Of a DNA stretch of 64,000 bases, positions 21,741 through 34,062 are shown piece by piece; position 1 is the first letter of the stretch; each line of letters opens with the position of its first letter. The DNA comes from Homarus americanus (taxonomy: Eukaryota > Arthropoda > Malacostraca > Decapoda > Nephropidae), in assembly GCF_018991925.1 (NCBI RefSeq), contig NW_024732415.1, positions 4,043,061-4,107,060 of the forward strand, written 5' to 3'. The notes beneath the pieces were generated by a model. It did not search any database. It was not told the DNA's origin and saw only the letters and a list, made by a program, of their open reading frames with translations. The translations under genes were made by a program, and so were the position numbers.

Positions 21741-24408
21741 TGCTCATCCCTTCGTCGTGGTGAGCAGCAGACAAAGACTAATCGAGCAGGTTGGTTTTCC
21801 GAGTGAGTTGAGAGAAGGACTGGATCAATGGCTACATAAGTTAGTTGAGTGCATTGAACTGTAACCAAATTAGCTCTCTACGGTGTGGATTGTTTTGCAC
21901 TCTTGGTTTGTTATGCCCTGACTGATCACAGTTTTTGTCATGAGATTCAGAACTTCTTTAAGCTTTGTGAAGAGATTTCCACGGATTATTATAAACCCTT
22001 TCATTTTATTAACATTCTTGAACATCCTTGGCCTCACACTGCCTGCCAAATCATGATGACATTTCCTTTGGTGTGACATATTCTATAATTAGCCTAGAAA
22101 GTTCTAGAACAACAAAATAAAAGTTGCCCAAAGCAAATTCACTTTGAGTTAGCCCAACAATTCCACCAAGCACTTCCATTTATGTAAAAGTACATTATAA
22201 GCACTAACATTGGCCTTCATTGATGTGAAAACAACTTATACATCGATCAAAAGAATATGAATGAAAGTCACGCTGAGAGCAGTATCAGATTTTAGTTAAG
22301 TGTTTATCATATGAAGCGCTGCTTGTCCCTAAAATGGCCCAAACACTAAAAATATACAATCTTCCTTCATTTACATTATTTTGTCAAGGGCAAGATTAGA
22401 ACTACGTAACTCATTTCAGGAGTTTATTGCCTCCTTTTAGGTGACAATATGCATTACATTGCTGTACAGGACTCCTTACAGATTTAAATTGGGTTACCTC
22501 AAAATGGCGTCACCGGCGTCATAATAATAATATAAAAAACACCTCTATATGTTTTTACTTACACACGGGACCATAATATTCCGACACAGTGACCCACCAC
22601 TGTGTGTTGTGGATGTTGACCTGACCCAACACCCTGCTGTAGGATCAGTTAGCTATTATGTATATTGTCTGTGAGGGTGTCAAACAGAATGGTCACCACA
22701 GTAGTGTCAGGAGAGAAAGAGTACTGTATGTGTGTCGCAACATTGAGAGAGGAGTTTGTAAAATGAGAAGTCAGAGTGGGGAGAGGAAAAGTTAGAGATC
22801 ACGTTTGAAACAATCCCAAACTTTACATACCAGCACACTGAGATGTTTCTGAGATGTGAAAATAAACCATCACCAGGAAAGTTGAAAAGAGGTGACAGGG
22901 AAGAAGAAATTTTTGTGCTTTTGTAGTAAATCGGGTTCAGCTGATTGTAATTGGAAGTGATCATGGTCAAAATTGATGCTCCAGACAGGGCTATTGCAAT
23001 TAGTTATTGTAGTGCTATTTGTTGAGAGGCAGTTGTGCCGACGACAGTTGTTTGTTGACTGGGTTATGTCCGTCGCGTTCACGGTGATGTGTCGCATTTA
23101 CGATATTCAGACGTCTGTCGTGTTCTGGGTATTGTGGAGACACAGTAAAAGCCATTGACACACTGAAAAAATTAAGATCCTGAGCATCCCTAAGCCCCCT
23201 TATACTGTACTATGGCTACAGTGTTTCTCTGGTTAGTCTGGGTGGTTGTGGTGATTACAAGATACCTCTAACTCCCAGGAGTGACGTTAGCCGTGACATA
23301 CAACCAACACCACCCCTGCTTGGCTTCTGGTGTGGCAAGCGTAGGGACTGTGAGATGACGACAGACTGGTGACACGCTGACTTGTGTGCAGGCAGAGGCT
23401 AGGACGGAGGCTCAACACTGGCTGGTGGACCAACAAAGGGCTACTCTCACTAGGTGACCAGGAGAACACCGCTATCCATAATTATCCGGGAGCGATAAAG
23501 ACGTTTGTAATAAACGTGGGCGGCCATCAGGTGCCGCAAAAAGCGCAATTACCATCAACGTGGGTGTTTCATGGGGGTGTGTGTGTGGTCTCTACAAGCA
23601 TGTGGTGTTGCCTTTAACCAGATGGTCGGAAGATGACGATATATTTGCGGAAATCATTCGAGGATGTTACTGTTCTGTGTGTGTGTGGAGGGGGGGGGGG
23701 TGTTAAAGTGAACACCACAAGTTATGCATCTTGTCTCCGTGTACAAAAAATCATCATTCATGCAACCACCATCAACCTTACCTTCTTCACCACCACCATT
23801 ATCGTCACCACTATCACCCTCACCAAAATAGATTGACACCCCCCCCCCCACCTGTCTCTCGTCTCTGCTTCCAGTTAACATTAACCCAGGTATAATCTTG
23901 TTCTAAGACCATGGCTCCTCACTTGTCAACACTGCCCACGCCTCTGTTGGGTACATTTTACCTGCACGAGTTAACCGAGTGCATTCTGTGCTTTCCAGTG
24001 GTTCCTCATCAAGGCGTAGTTCTAAGACTTACCCCCGTATTTTTAGTCTTCCAAAATTGAGGAACGGGCACCGCTATGTGTTGTAATGCCCCAATGTCTG
24101 TATCTACCAGTAAGTGTTGTATTCTCCTGAACGGACGGTGTGTAATTACTGCGTCAGGTCAAGTCTAGGGTGACAGAGGAAGTGGAGAGTCAAGGAGACA
24201 TTTATTTAAAGGTCCTATTTCCGGGTTGTTACCAGAGCCTCCAGTGACCTCTAGTGAGATGACATCATGGTGATTGTTATACGTACACTGGAATTCATGA
24301 TTATTTATCGTTTACTCTCCTATATTTACTGTTTACTCGGTCTTCTATTCCAATTGTCTATCTGCCATAACGTCTTTCCTTCGATGTCTGTCGTGTACTT
24401 TCCGTCAG

Positions 24409-24410
<2 letters not shown>
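21741..24410. other. Intronic sequence without recognised features
   Basis: No gene or named repeat recognised. It holds a short G run near 23690 and a C run near 23840. The ORFs here are short and have no family signature that I know. Confidence 0.5.
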
Positions 24411-24415
<5 letters not shown>

Positions 24416-24450
<35 letters not shown>

Positions 24451-24597
24451 TGGACCCTGAGAACAGTACTCTTATTCAGTGAGAGTGAAGCCACAACACC
24501 GTGAAAGAAGAGTCTCTCTTTCTCTACCTCGTTATTTCAACCCTCTCTCTCCATCCGTCTCAATTTCTCTCTCTACCTGTCTCTCCCTTTAACCCCG

Positions 24598-24640
<43 letters not shown>

Positions 24641-24655
24641 TGTGTGTGTGTAGGC
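24416..24655. repeat. CT and AG/GT microsatellites
   Basis: A (CT)n tract lies at about 24416-24447, and (AG)n followed by (GT)n at about 24600-24652. The two long tracts are complementary in sense, 150 bp apart. Confidence 0.95.
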
Positions 24656-25185
24656 ACCACGAAGTCCTACCAGTAGCAGGAAGGAAGCTTGGTGGGCCCT
24701 GGGAGTCCTGGTACACTGGTGTTGCCCTGAAAATGATAGGTATTAGGGATGACCGCAGCCTTGTTGTGGCGGCGTGTTTTGTGCTCACCACCCGTGTCTT
24801 CCCTGCTCCCTGGACACTGCTGCCTCTACTGTTCGTATCACTGTTGCCTCTACTGCTCGTATCACTGTTGCCTCAACTATTCCTATCAATGCCTCTTCTG
24901 CTGCCACTGTCTCTCTTAACGCTGTTCCCGATCCTGTAACGTCTATGGGTGTAGGGGATAAGGGGTGTGACTACTGCTGTGCTTTTCTTAGTATTATTTT
25001 TCAACCGTCCATCAACACCGAGGAAGGAAAGACAACACCCAAAAGTAACTATTATTTTTCTCACCATGTAATAAAAGTTAAATTCAAAGATATTTATATT
25101 TTTAAGCAATTATGACCGTACTATATTCAGGTCAAGTATAATAAGCTTGGTGTTTATATGTTACGGTTTGTGATATTGTCCAACT

Positions 25186-25407
25186 TGTCGTGTGTGTGTG
25201 TGTGTAATATAGCGACAGAGGACAGGTTGAAAAGTTAGTGTGATTATGATGGACAAGAAACACGGGGTTGAGGACGACACACACACACACACACACGTAC
25301 GTTTCAGAGTTGCTCACTGCGGTATTTAAACACACTCAGAATACCATTTACGTATAATGACCGGAAGTCAAAACCTTGTAAGCCGCCTGTAACTGATTAT
25401 GGGGTCT

Positions 25408-25440
<33 letters not shown>

Positions 25441-25450
25441 ACACACACGG
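25186..25450. repeat. GT/CA microsatellites
   Basis: (GT)n at 25188-25205 and (CA)n at 25279-25297 and 25410-25448. Confidence 0.9.
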
Positions 25451-25817
25451 ATTCTCTCGTTAAGAATATACGAGATTTGGCACAACGCAATAGACTCAAA
25501 TAGAGGAAGAAGTAACAAAAGATGCAGGAGGCTTAAATGAAGACCGAATTGGTCCTTGTCCTACCAGGGTGATGAAGGAGTGAACCTTGGTAATGATGAT
25601 GGGAATACCAGGTAATAGTAATAATAACAGATGGTAACTACTAATAATATCACTTTCTCCTAACATCCTTACACTCACCAATTACATCAAAGCCTCACTT
25701 CAGCAGCCAATCATACTGCCTCCTAAACTTCTAAACATATGGTGGCGGCCAACAGAGAACAAAGTGAACACTGACCACACGTAACGCATGTGTTCACCTC
25801 CGTTACATCTCTGGGTA

Positions 25818-25883
25818 ATAAATGTCATGTAATAATATAATAATAGTAATAATAATAGTCGTAATAATGATAATAGTCATAGC

Positions 25884-25933
<50 letters not shown>

Positions 25934-25935
25934 GG
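25818..25935. repeat. (TAA)n microsatellite
   Basis: Pure AATAAT at about 25880-25934, preceded by degenerate ATAATAGT copies. Confidence 0.95.
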
Positions 25936-26174
25936 CCGCTCTCGAGTGGGCCTGGTTCTGTGTTATGTGTACTGTATGCAGTATATGGAACGGAGACCCA
26001 TCCTCTCATTTCCCCTCCCTACATCACCCTCCCTCCCCCCTCCCTACAGCATCTCCTCACAGTATCACCCTGCTGCGTAATTAAGAGCGCTAACGAGGCA
26101 GTTAGTGGTTGCGCCTCTCTAACTGTTCCCTCACCACGATTATCTTCTATAGGAGTTTTGACCTGATACAAGGC

Positions 26175-26520
26175 TGTGAAGGGGGAGGAGGAGGAGGGTG
26201 TGTAGGGGGAGGAGGAGGGTATGTGGGGGAGGAGGAGGAGGGTATGTGGGGGAGGAGGAGGGTATGTGGGGGAGGAGGGTATGTGGGGAGGAGGAGGAGG
26301 GTATGTGGGGGGGAGGGAGGAGGAGGGTGTGTGGGGGAGGAGGAGGGTGTGCAGGGAGAAGAGTGTGTAGGGAGGAGGAGGTGTAGGGAGGAGGGAGGGT
26401 GTGTGGGGAGGGAGGAGGGGTGTGTGGGGGGAGGAGGAGGGTGTGTGGGGGGGGAGGAGGGGTGTGTGGGGAGGAGGAGGTGTGGGGAGGAGGAGGGTGT
26501 GTAGGGAGGAGGAGGGTGAT
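26175..26520. repeat. G-rich purine minisatellite
   Basis: About 345 bp of GGGGGAGGAGGAGGGTGTGT-like units of 14-25 bp, with almost no C on the plus strand. Many runs of three or more G make stable G-quadruplexes likely. The ORFs in this region are compositional. Confidence 0.92.
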
Positions 26521-27067
26521 AGTGAATGTAATTGAGATTAACTGTAGAGGATGAATGACGTGAGAACCACAGTGACGACGACGATAACCAGAACAATAAT
26601 ATTGATCCGCTCAGTTGAGAGTGAGGACGGAGTGTTGAAAACTAAGATTCCTCTTATTATTATAGAAACAATAATTACGACTAATTCCTTAAAACATCCA
26701 ATACTTGCTGAAATTATAACATGATTCATTGATTTGAATACAGTGGCCAGCTGTTTAGAGCTGAAAACGAAATCAGGTGCTTACAGAGGAGTGCTGAAGT
26801 CATATACTGCAGGAGGTAATATTAGTAACGCAGTACTGTAGGTGTGATCTTGTGCCCGCGTCATGACACTGATTAAAAATAATAATGCCTCAGTATTTAC
26901 AAATTATAATTACTGAAGTAAATGAACCACAAAATAATGTTTTATTAATTTATTCGTTCTTTAATATCACATACGTCTCACTCAGTAAGATTAGTGGAGA
27001 AGGAAGAGGAAAACGAGGGAAACGAGAGAAGGCAAAATACCATTTAAAGGAGAGAGGAAGTAAATGG

Positions 27068-27195
27068 ATCACCTGAAGATAATTTAGCCCCCTCAGCTAA
27101 TTTAACCTTATATCAACCATTCTAACCTAACCTAACCCCCCCCCCCCCGTAGCGTTGGGGTGTTTAATCATCAGGTGAAATAAGCTGGTGGAGCG
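27068..27195. mobile_element. Foldback element with telomere-like core, copy 1
   Basis: The left arm CACCTGAAGATAATTTAGCC and the right arm GGGGTGTTTAATCATCAGGTG are inverted relatives. Between them lies CTAACCTAACCTAACCCC, three CCTAA units (arthropod TTAGG telomere motif) followed by a C run. Related arms occur at 27704, 40372 and 59505. Confidence 0.6.
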
Positions 27196-27703
27196 AATCT
27201 GCAGATCACAATATATTTACTTGTTTTCACCTACGTGGATACACATATAGGAGCTGGAGTTAGTAGTTTATAATCTACGTACAATTGATATATAGCCAGT
27301 AACGTCATCTAGGTGGTATAAGCGTACACACACACGTAGCCCCAGTAAGGAAAGACCAGACGGTAAGGTAAATTAACTCATTTACCGTAAACTCCTGACA
27401 GCGTACAATGAGGAACACCCACCTACCACCCCAGCACCACACACTAACACACTCACATTTCCGGCCGCACTAATGTGAAATAAATCACTATTACCGTAAC
27501 ACTAATATCTTATGTAGACGCCTGGTGTAGGGTGCATGAACTAGTGGTCTGCAGGGACACAAAATAGTGCAAAACACCCAGTTGTATATGTCTCATGTAA
27601 TGCTGATGTACTGATAAGGTTTGTCGGGTGTGAGGAGGTGAGGTCGTCTTCATTTACAACATTACAAATACTACAGTAATTTTGCTTTTTTTTTTTTGGT
27701 TTA

Positions 27704-28060
27704 CTTGAAGATTAGATACCCCGGCATATTTCACCTTATGATAAAACACCTTAAAGCTAACTTAACCTAATCCTCAGATAGTTTTGGGGTGTTAATCTTC
27801 AGGTGAAATAAGCTGGAGTGGATAATCTTCAGGTAAAATAAGTTGTGGTGGTTAATCTTCAGGTGAAATAAGCTGGAGTGGATAATCTTCAGGTAAAATA
27901 AGTTGTGGTGGTTAATCTTCAGGTAAAATAAGCAGGGGTGGTTAATCTTCAGGTGAAATAAGCTGGGTTGGTTAATCTTCAGGTAAAATAAGTTGTGGTG
28001 GTTAATCTTCAGGTAAAATAAGTTGTGGTGGTTAATCTTCAGGTGAAAAAAAGCTGGGGA
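27704..28060. repeat. Foldback copy 2 with amplified 30-bp arm
   Basis: The left part ACTTGAAGATTAGATACCCC is an inverted arm of the same family, with AACTTAACCTAA inside. From 27791 to 28060 the right arm is repeated nine times as an exact 30-bp unit (GTTAATCTTCAGGTGAAATA plus AGCTGGGGTG and variants). The first four copies alternate in an A-B-A-B pattern, a 60-bp dimer. Confidence 0.9.
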
Positions 28061-29700
28061 GCCTAATCCTTAAATGGTCCAACTTCTTTTAGAATTAATA
28101 TAAAATGATTTGATCAATATTGAGCCTCTGGTGTATCGGTCTGAACCACAGAAGTTACACACCGACGACGAAACACGACTCCGAACAGTACTGATGACCG
28201 ACCCACTCCACACAGGCGTCGAGTTGTAACCAGCTCATCGGTTGCACCTTTCATTTTACTCACACACACAGATAGTACAGTGCCATCAGTGGTTTGCCAA
28301 CGAGTTAGGGATGCTTCCGACAGAATAACATAAACATACAATTACAACTAATTTTGATATTTTTACCTCCAGATACATGTCGTTTGGTTCCTTATTGCAG
28401 TAAATATAAAACACAATAACAAACAAATAAAACAATATTACGCTTGGTGTACGAATCAAGGAAACAGAACACCGAGAAGCTCTGAGCCAAGAGTTTGTTT
28501 ACATTTATGACGTCGCAGCTAATACCCTTATATTTTTCCCCGGATTTATTCGTTACCGCTAAAGCCATAATGCTGTAAAGGAGCAAGAAAGTGTAGAAAT
28601 ATATTCACTTCCTAAAAATAAAAATAGGAAAATAATTAAAACTACACAAAAATAATTGATATTAGCAGCCATTCCCCCTAAACCAATGACGACGTAAGGC
28701 TTCACTTCCTGTTTCGAGACACCGAGTCGGAATTCGTCCTCGGAAGACCTCTGCCGCCGTTAAGCTAATGTTTTTTTTTTTTTTTACTTATTCCTTCTAT
28801 TACCGTTTGTTTTACTCTTTCTTCTATATTAACATTTACTTATTTCAGTTTTGTTTTCCTTTGTTTTATCTTCCTGATTTCAAAATATTTACTTCATTCT
28901 ACCTGTTTGTTTCATCTTTCCCTATTTCTTAAGATTCATTTTCTATTCCATCTTATTAACTCCTCTTCCCCATTTTAAGTAAAATTTTCCTTCTCTTCCT
29001 ATATCTTATTCCAGCAATAATCCTATAGTAACCTAACTATTGTACATTTCTTTCCTCCCTTTCTTAACGGTATTACTTGTTCCAACATTTATCGTTTTAT
29101 TAATTATTCCCTCATTCTTGTCCCAATACACCACCCCCTCCACCAATAAGCTGCCCAAGCAAACTTAATACTCGTGGTCAGTACCATTACAGCAACGCCA
29201 GTACAAGCAATCAGCAGTGTCCGGCGTTAAACACACTACTCTTTAATGACCCGTTTATAGAACTTTACGCTTGACGTAAGTTCGCCTCCCATCTGCCTGC
29301 AGTCACGGGGCTTTTATGGAACATACATTAAACACTTTTCAGGGTCCACAGCTCCTAGGTGCTCACGTTAGCCTAACCTCTAACTGGTGAGTCGTGACGC
29401 TACAACACATAACTGCCTCATTTAAGTTACGACACAAAGGCGGATTCTCAAACCTTTGTCCGTTATAAATAATCATTAACTGGTGATATAAGAATGCGTC
29501 AAATTGGCTCGTTTAAGCAATGACACAAAAATTGATTCTCGAATGTAATTTTTCCCTTAAACTGTTGATACAAAACGTACCTGAATCACTCACTCAATAA
29601 CTAGGTCACAAAGGTAACAGCAAAAATGGTGTTCAACTAAAAATACCATGGCTATACGTGCTTTCTTACCCCTGGCTAGAGGTACCGAGAGTCTCCCCTG
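28061..29700. other. Intronic sequence without recognised features
   Basis: AT-rich. Short poly-T runs lie near 28770 and a pyrimidine-rich segment at about 28790-29100. No gene recognised. Confidence 0.5.
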
Positions 29701-29729
29701 GACCCATAAACACACTATTTGTGGGTCCA

Positions 29730-29730
<1 letters not shown>

Positions 29731-29798
<68 letters not shown>
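29731..29798. repeat. (TA)n microsatellite
   Basis: About 68 bp of pure TA. Confidence 0.97.
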
Positions 29799-29799
<1 letters not shown>

Positions 29800-32740
29800 C
29801 TTTTGTCCATTAAAATTTTTTTTCCAACAAGTGACATCAGAACACATCTGATTGGTTCACTAAGTTTAAACATATTTTGTTTGTATGTATGTGGCCACTT
29901 ACAGTAAACATCCAGGCGTGTGTTTGTTAGTGTGGTGGAGACCAAAACAGGATGTACTCATTACTTCCTCATAGTTCCTTGTTCACGTCCTTTATTACCA
30001 AACCTCAGCTTGTTGTGGCCAATTAGTGAACATTAGCTGACTTCCGCTTTGTCCATGTCACATACTTGAGTAAAAGTAACGACTCGATATTCTCACTAAA
30101 GTGAGGGAGATGGTGTACAGTATATAGCCACTCATAGCTGAGGAAGGAGACTGCCTTATAAACATTCGATATGAACCAAGTTTTATTCCCTATTATATTC
30201 CTTCGGTAAAATATGATTAACGCTGACAAACAGTACGATAACATGCAGGTATGGAGCTGAGTTTGCAGGTATTAATGTACGAGTGTTTACAACAGAAAAT
30301 ATAAAACGAGACAAAACAACTGCTCACTGCGCAGTATGGAGGGTCAGGTGGTCAGGTCTCCAAACATGTTGACCTCCGAACATCGGATGAAGCCCTAACG
30401 CCCAACACACATTTTATAACTTACTGTATATAAGTGAACAAAATTTACTTATAGAAGTTTATATAAATAATGATCCGATTTTTTCAAGAGTGGAAGTCGA
30501 ATGATGTAATTTGCGTAAAGGTTCGCGTCACCACCTCCAGGGCACGCACCTGAGGATCAATAACTTGGCCACACCATCATCATCCAGCTCGGCCACACTG
30601 TGAATGACCCACATTGATATCAATCCCGTGTGGTTGTCAGGCGTCAGTCAGGTGTGGCCATTACTGGTAATTCCGCAGGTAATCTTGGAGGTAATATCTC
30701 ACTACTGTGGTACTGGCTGTCTTAACCACCCACACGTTATATCAAGCCATATATAACAGTAAGAATTCTGTTACACAGGACAGCTGGAGTTGTCTACATG
30801 TGTTCACAGTCACTTGATGTTTATGTTTACAGCGCCTCTTGAGAAAGTTACACAATAAACAGACTATCAGTATGTACTGTACTTCATTATCTACAGTAGA
30901 TATAACTAGTCTTCCTCTTGTTAACTGTCACACTTTTTTAAGACTTACAGGAGGAATTGCAGAGAGTTCGTCATATTTTACAGTTATTTAGGGAGGATTA
31001 TCTTTACTTTTACTTCATCCTCTTCATTGTTTAGTTATTCTCAGGTGCAGGTTCTCAACGCTCTTTGAAGTTGGTCACACTTTACATTACATTTTCAAAA
31101 CAAAACTTTCCTGTAATACCAATTTTAAATCTTATTATACAACACTGATTATTTTTATACCAGGATCATTTTTAGAACTGTATGCATGACTCATATTTAC
31201 CCAATTATTCTCATGTACAGTAATGGGATTTGTGTTGACGCATTTTCCCTCAAACACATTACATCAGAGTTCAACACTTGCCATCACAGCCAACCGTACA
31301 CACTTGTCTCAACAATGATTGGTGGTAGTTTCAAGTGCCTTTTACTGTAATTTAAATTTTCAAGTTATATTTAAACATTTAGTCACGTGAACAAACTATT
31401 ATGTATTTTCTTGCATTCTTTTTACAAACTAATCATGAGACCAAAAAAAATATAATAGAGAACTAAAAAAATAAATAAAGTTAACTCGAGTCACAGAATA
31501 ATGGCAACACTTCGTCTCATACGTGTCCCTACGAGTAGACGTGACCAAGACGTGTCGCGCTCCTGTTAACTCACCAGCTACTGTGATGTCTGCTTGTTCT
31601 CCCTTACACCACATTATTCCCAAAGAATAACAGAATAGATTTTTCCCCACTATAATAGTATCATTTCAGTTAACCATTTTATATTAGTCACTCCGGTCAC
31701 TTATATTTTACGTTATATAACTTGATTTTTTCCAAATTTCACGATTGTTATGATTCACTTTTAAAAAACAATTATTAATTTCACCTGGACTTAGGGATAC
31801 ATTGGTCTTTCTTAAGTCCTTTAAAATTTATAAAGTCGCTTCATTATTTTGTGTTCTGTAAAGATTCTCTGTATGGATTGTAATAATTATTATTAATATC
31901 AATGTTAAAGTATTGGACGACAAAAACGGGTTATATAATTTAGATATAAGGAGCCTGTATCTCCTACAGGTGTCCCTTCCCCAGCTGACATTGTTAAAGC
32001 AGACAACTCCGCTGTCAGTCTTCTCAGCAGACAAAGTTAAAGCAGATAATTATACCCCCGTTGTCAACTATGTTTTACGGTCTTCTTCAACAGACAACCC
32101 ACCCGGCTGTGTCTCTCGGCCACACGCTGCCTCCGCATTATTACACTTTATTAAAATAATAAATAAAAATTAAATTTTCCTCCACACTCCTCGACCAGTC
32201 CGAGTGGTGTGGGGTGGGGTAGGGGTTGGACACACCTCATTACGGACAATAAAACTCACTTGAAAACATATATTCGCTATAGTCCATCTGGTGTTGGTTC
32301 ACACCGATAGCAGTCCTGAATTTCTACACTGGAAGGCGGGATACAAGTTGGTTCCTAGAGTGATGAAAAAATTGGGATTATAACTAAGTGTTTCCCCGAG
32401 CGGCTCAAACAGAAGACAGCAGTGTGGGTTATAAGATATTTACAAGCTTAAAAATAAACTCAGTGGCAGGTGGAATGGCGCCCAATAGGGAAGCGGAGTT
32501 CATGTTTGTCAAAAGGGCCATGGATTGCGTTGACAAGTACACACACTGACAGCAGGATGGGTGTACGGGGGAAGAATTCCTGATACAATTCATCTGTTTA
32601 TGGTAAAGCGTGGGGACCTGTAGACGGAGGTCTTAAGACAAAATAAGACATATTGTACAGTCTTAAGTGATATATAACGCCATTGAGAACCAGCTAAACA
32701 CATTCTCACTAGTTACGTGAAACTTTCATCATGCGAGCCT
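29799..32740. other. Intronic sequence without recognised features
   Basis: No coding sequence, RNA gene or named repeat was recognised on either strand. Confidence 0.5.
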
Positions 32741-32835
32741 GATATATGAGCGATAGGGGTTGGGTGTAAATGGGACTGGCCAGTATGGGCCAATAGGCCG
32801 CTGCAGTTTCCTACATTCTTATGTTCTTATGTTTT
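32741..32835 (+). mobile_element. CR1-like LINE 3' end, copy 3
   Basis: The plus strand carries TATGAGCGATAGGGGTTGGG and CAATAGGCCGCTGCAGTTTC, and ends ATTCTTATGTTCTTATG. This is the reverse complement of the tails of the copies at 20731 and 21160, so it is a third, heavily 5'-truncated insertion in the opposite orientation. Confidence 0.85.
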
Positions 32836-33183
32836 GAGAAGTGATCTTTGTGTCTTTGTGTCGTAGCTTAATTGAGCCAGTTAGTCACGCTCTTACATCT
32901 CCAACTAAGAGAGAATATCTAATTTGGCAGCCTGTGAGAAGCCCTCTTGTTGTAGCAGCATAAGTGAGACAGGTAAAAATATTCTCGTGTAGTTTGTGGG
33001 AAAATTTAACTGAAAGAGGAGAGACGCAATAACAGAGGAAGGAGAATGCAATAATAAAAAGAAAAAAGAAATATCAGAGACACAATAACATGCAGATAGA
33101 AAGAAAGATGTAAGAAGAGGAAGGGAGAGAAAGAGGTGTAATAAAAGTGGTAGTGAAATGCAATAACAGTGGCCAGTGCATAC

Positions 33184-34054
33184 CAGGGCTGTGGAGTCGG
33201 AGTCGGAGTCGAGGAGTCGGAGGAAATTTCGGCTTGTGGAGTCGGAGTCGGTAAAATTGTCCAGACTCCGACTCCGACTGAAGCTATTCTGTTCCTAAGA
33301 ACAAATATATGAACTCAGGCATATTCATTGCAGTGATTCCACTGATCCCACTAATTTTCTTAAATTATTAAAAGAATTTATTTCCATTTTATAAGCATTA
33401 TTATGAATTTATTGTAGCAGGCACAGTATAGCACTATAATTTTGGACGATAGTCTCTTCTTTACCATTTGAAATTTTGAATTATATCAAATTTTGTTTCG
33501 TTGAAAACTGCACAGAGGCTCTCAGCTACAAAACAATTAGCTACAACCTGTTTTTGGTGAGATTAAGGCAAATTTAATTTAATAACTTAATCATGTAAGG
33601 TTTATCCATTTTCCTTACTAAGGTATTCATTTCTTTAATGTACATAAATATATAACTTTACTTTAAAAGGAATTGTAGGATCATCATTTAGATCCACATC
33701 AGATTATGAGCTTAAACAAAATTCATATGCTGAGATCAAACTTTTAGATATACATGTAAATGGTGTTTTCTAGTTAATATCTTGAATTCTTAATAAATTT
33801 ATTTTTCTTTTGATTGAAACTTTGAAAGTCAAGCCTATCATCTTTTTGTAGTTCTTAAATATCGTCCAGATCATTAATAAAGCAGTATAGCCACGGTGTT
33901 TTACTTTTTACCGATGCAGGTTACAACATACAAATTACAATTAGGATGGTAGAAATAGTTGTTACAAATAGGCCAAGGAGTCGGAGTCGGAGTCGGAAGC
34001 ATAAAAATTTGAGGAGTCGGAGTCGAAGGTTTTGTCTTCGACTCCACAGCCCTG
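33184..34054. mobile_element. Non-autonomous hAT-like DNA transposon, 871 bp
   Basis: The ends are inverted: CAGGGCTGTGGAGTCG at the left and CGACTCCACAGCCCTG at the right, 16 bp perfect. The element is flanked by an exact 8-bp target duplication GTGCATAC (33176-33183 and 34055-34062). An 8-bp duplication with CAGGG termini is characteristic of the hAT superfamily. Next to each end are arrays of GGAGTCGGAGTCGG and its complement, able to fold as hairpins. The AT-rich interior has no transposase ORF. The intact target duplication suggests a fairly recent or well-preserved insertion. Confidence 0.88.
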
Positions 34055-34062
34055 GTGCATAC

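Noticed and set aside
21870..22079. Overlapping 63-69 codon ORFs on both strands near the CR1 copies
   Set aside because: Looked briefly like a transposase remnant but no motif could be confirmed.
26147..26596. ORFs of 62-149 codons in the G-rich tract
   Set aside because: Compositional artefact of a purine-rich repeat lacking stop codons.
27791..28060. CRISPR-like array of 30-bp units
   Set aside because: Units are contiguous with no unique spacers and the DNA is eukaryotic; it is a minisatellite.
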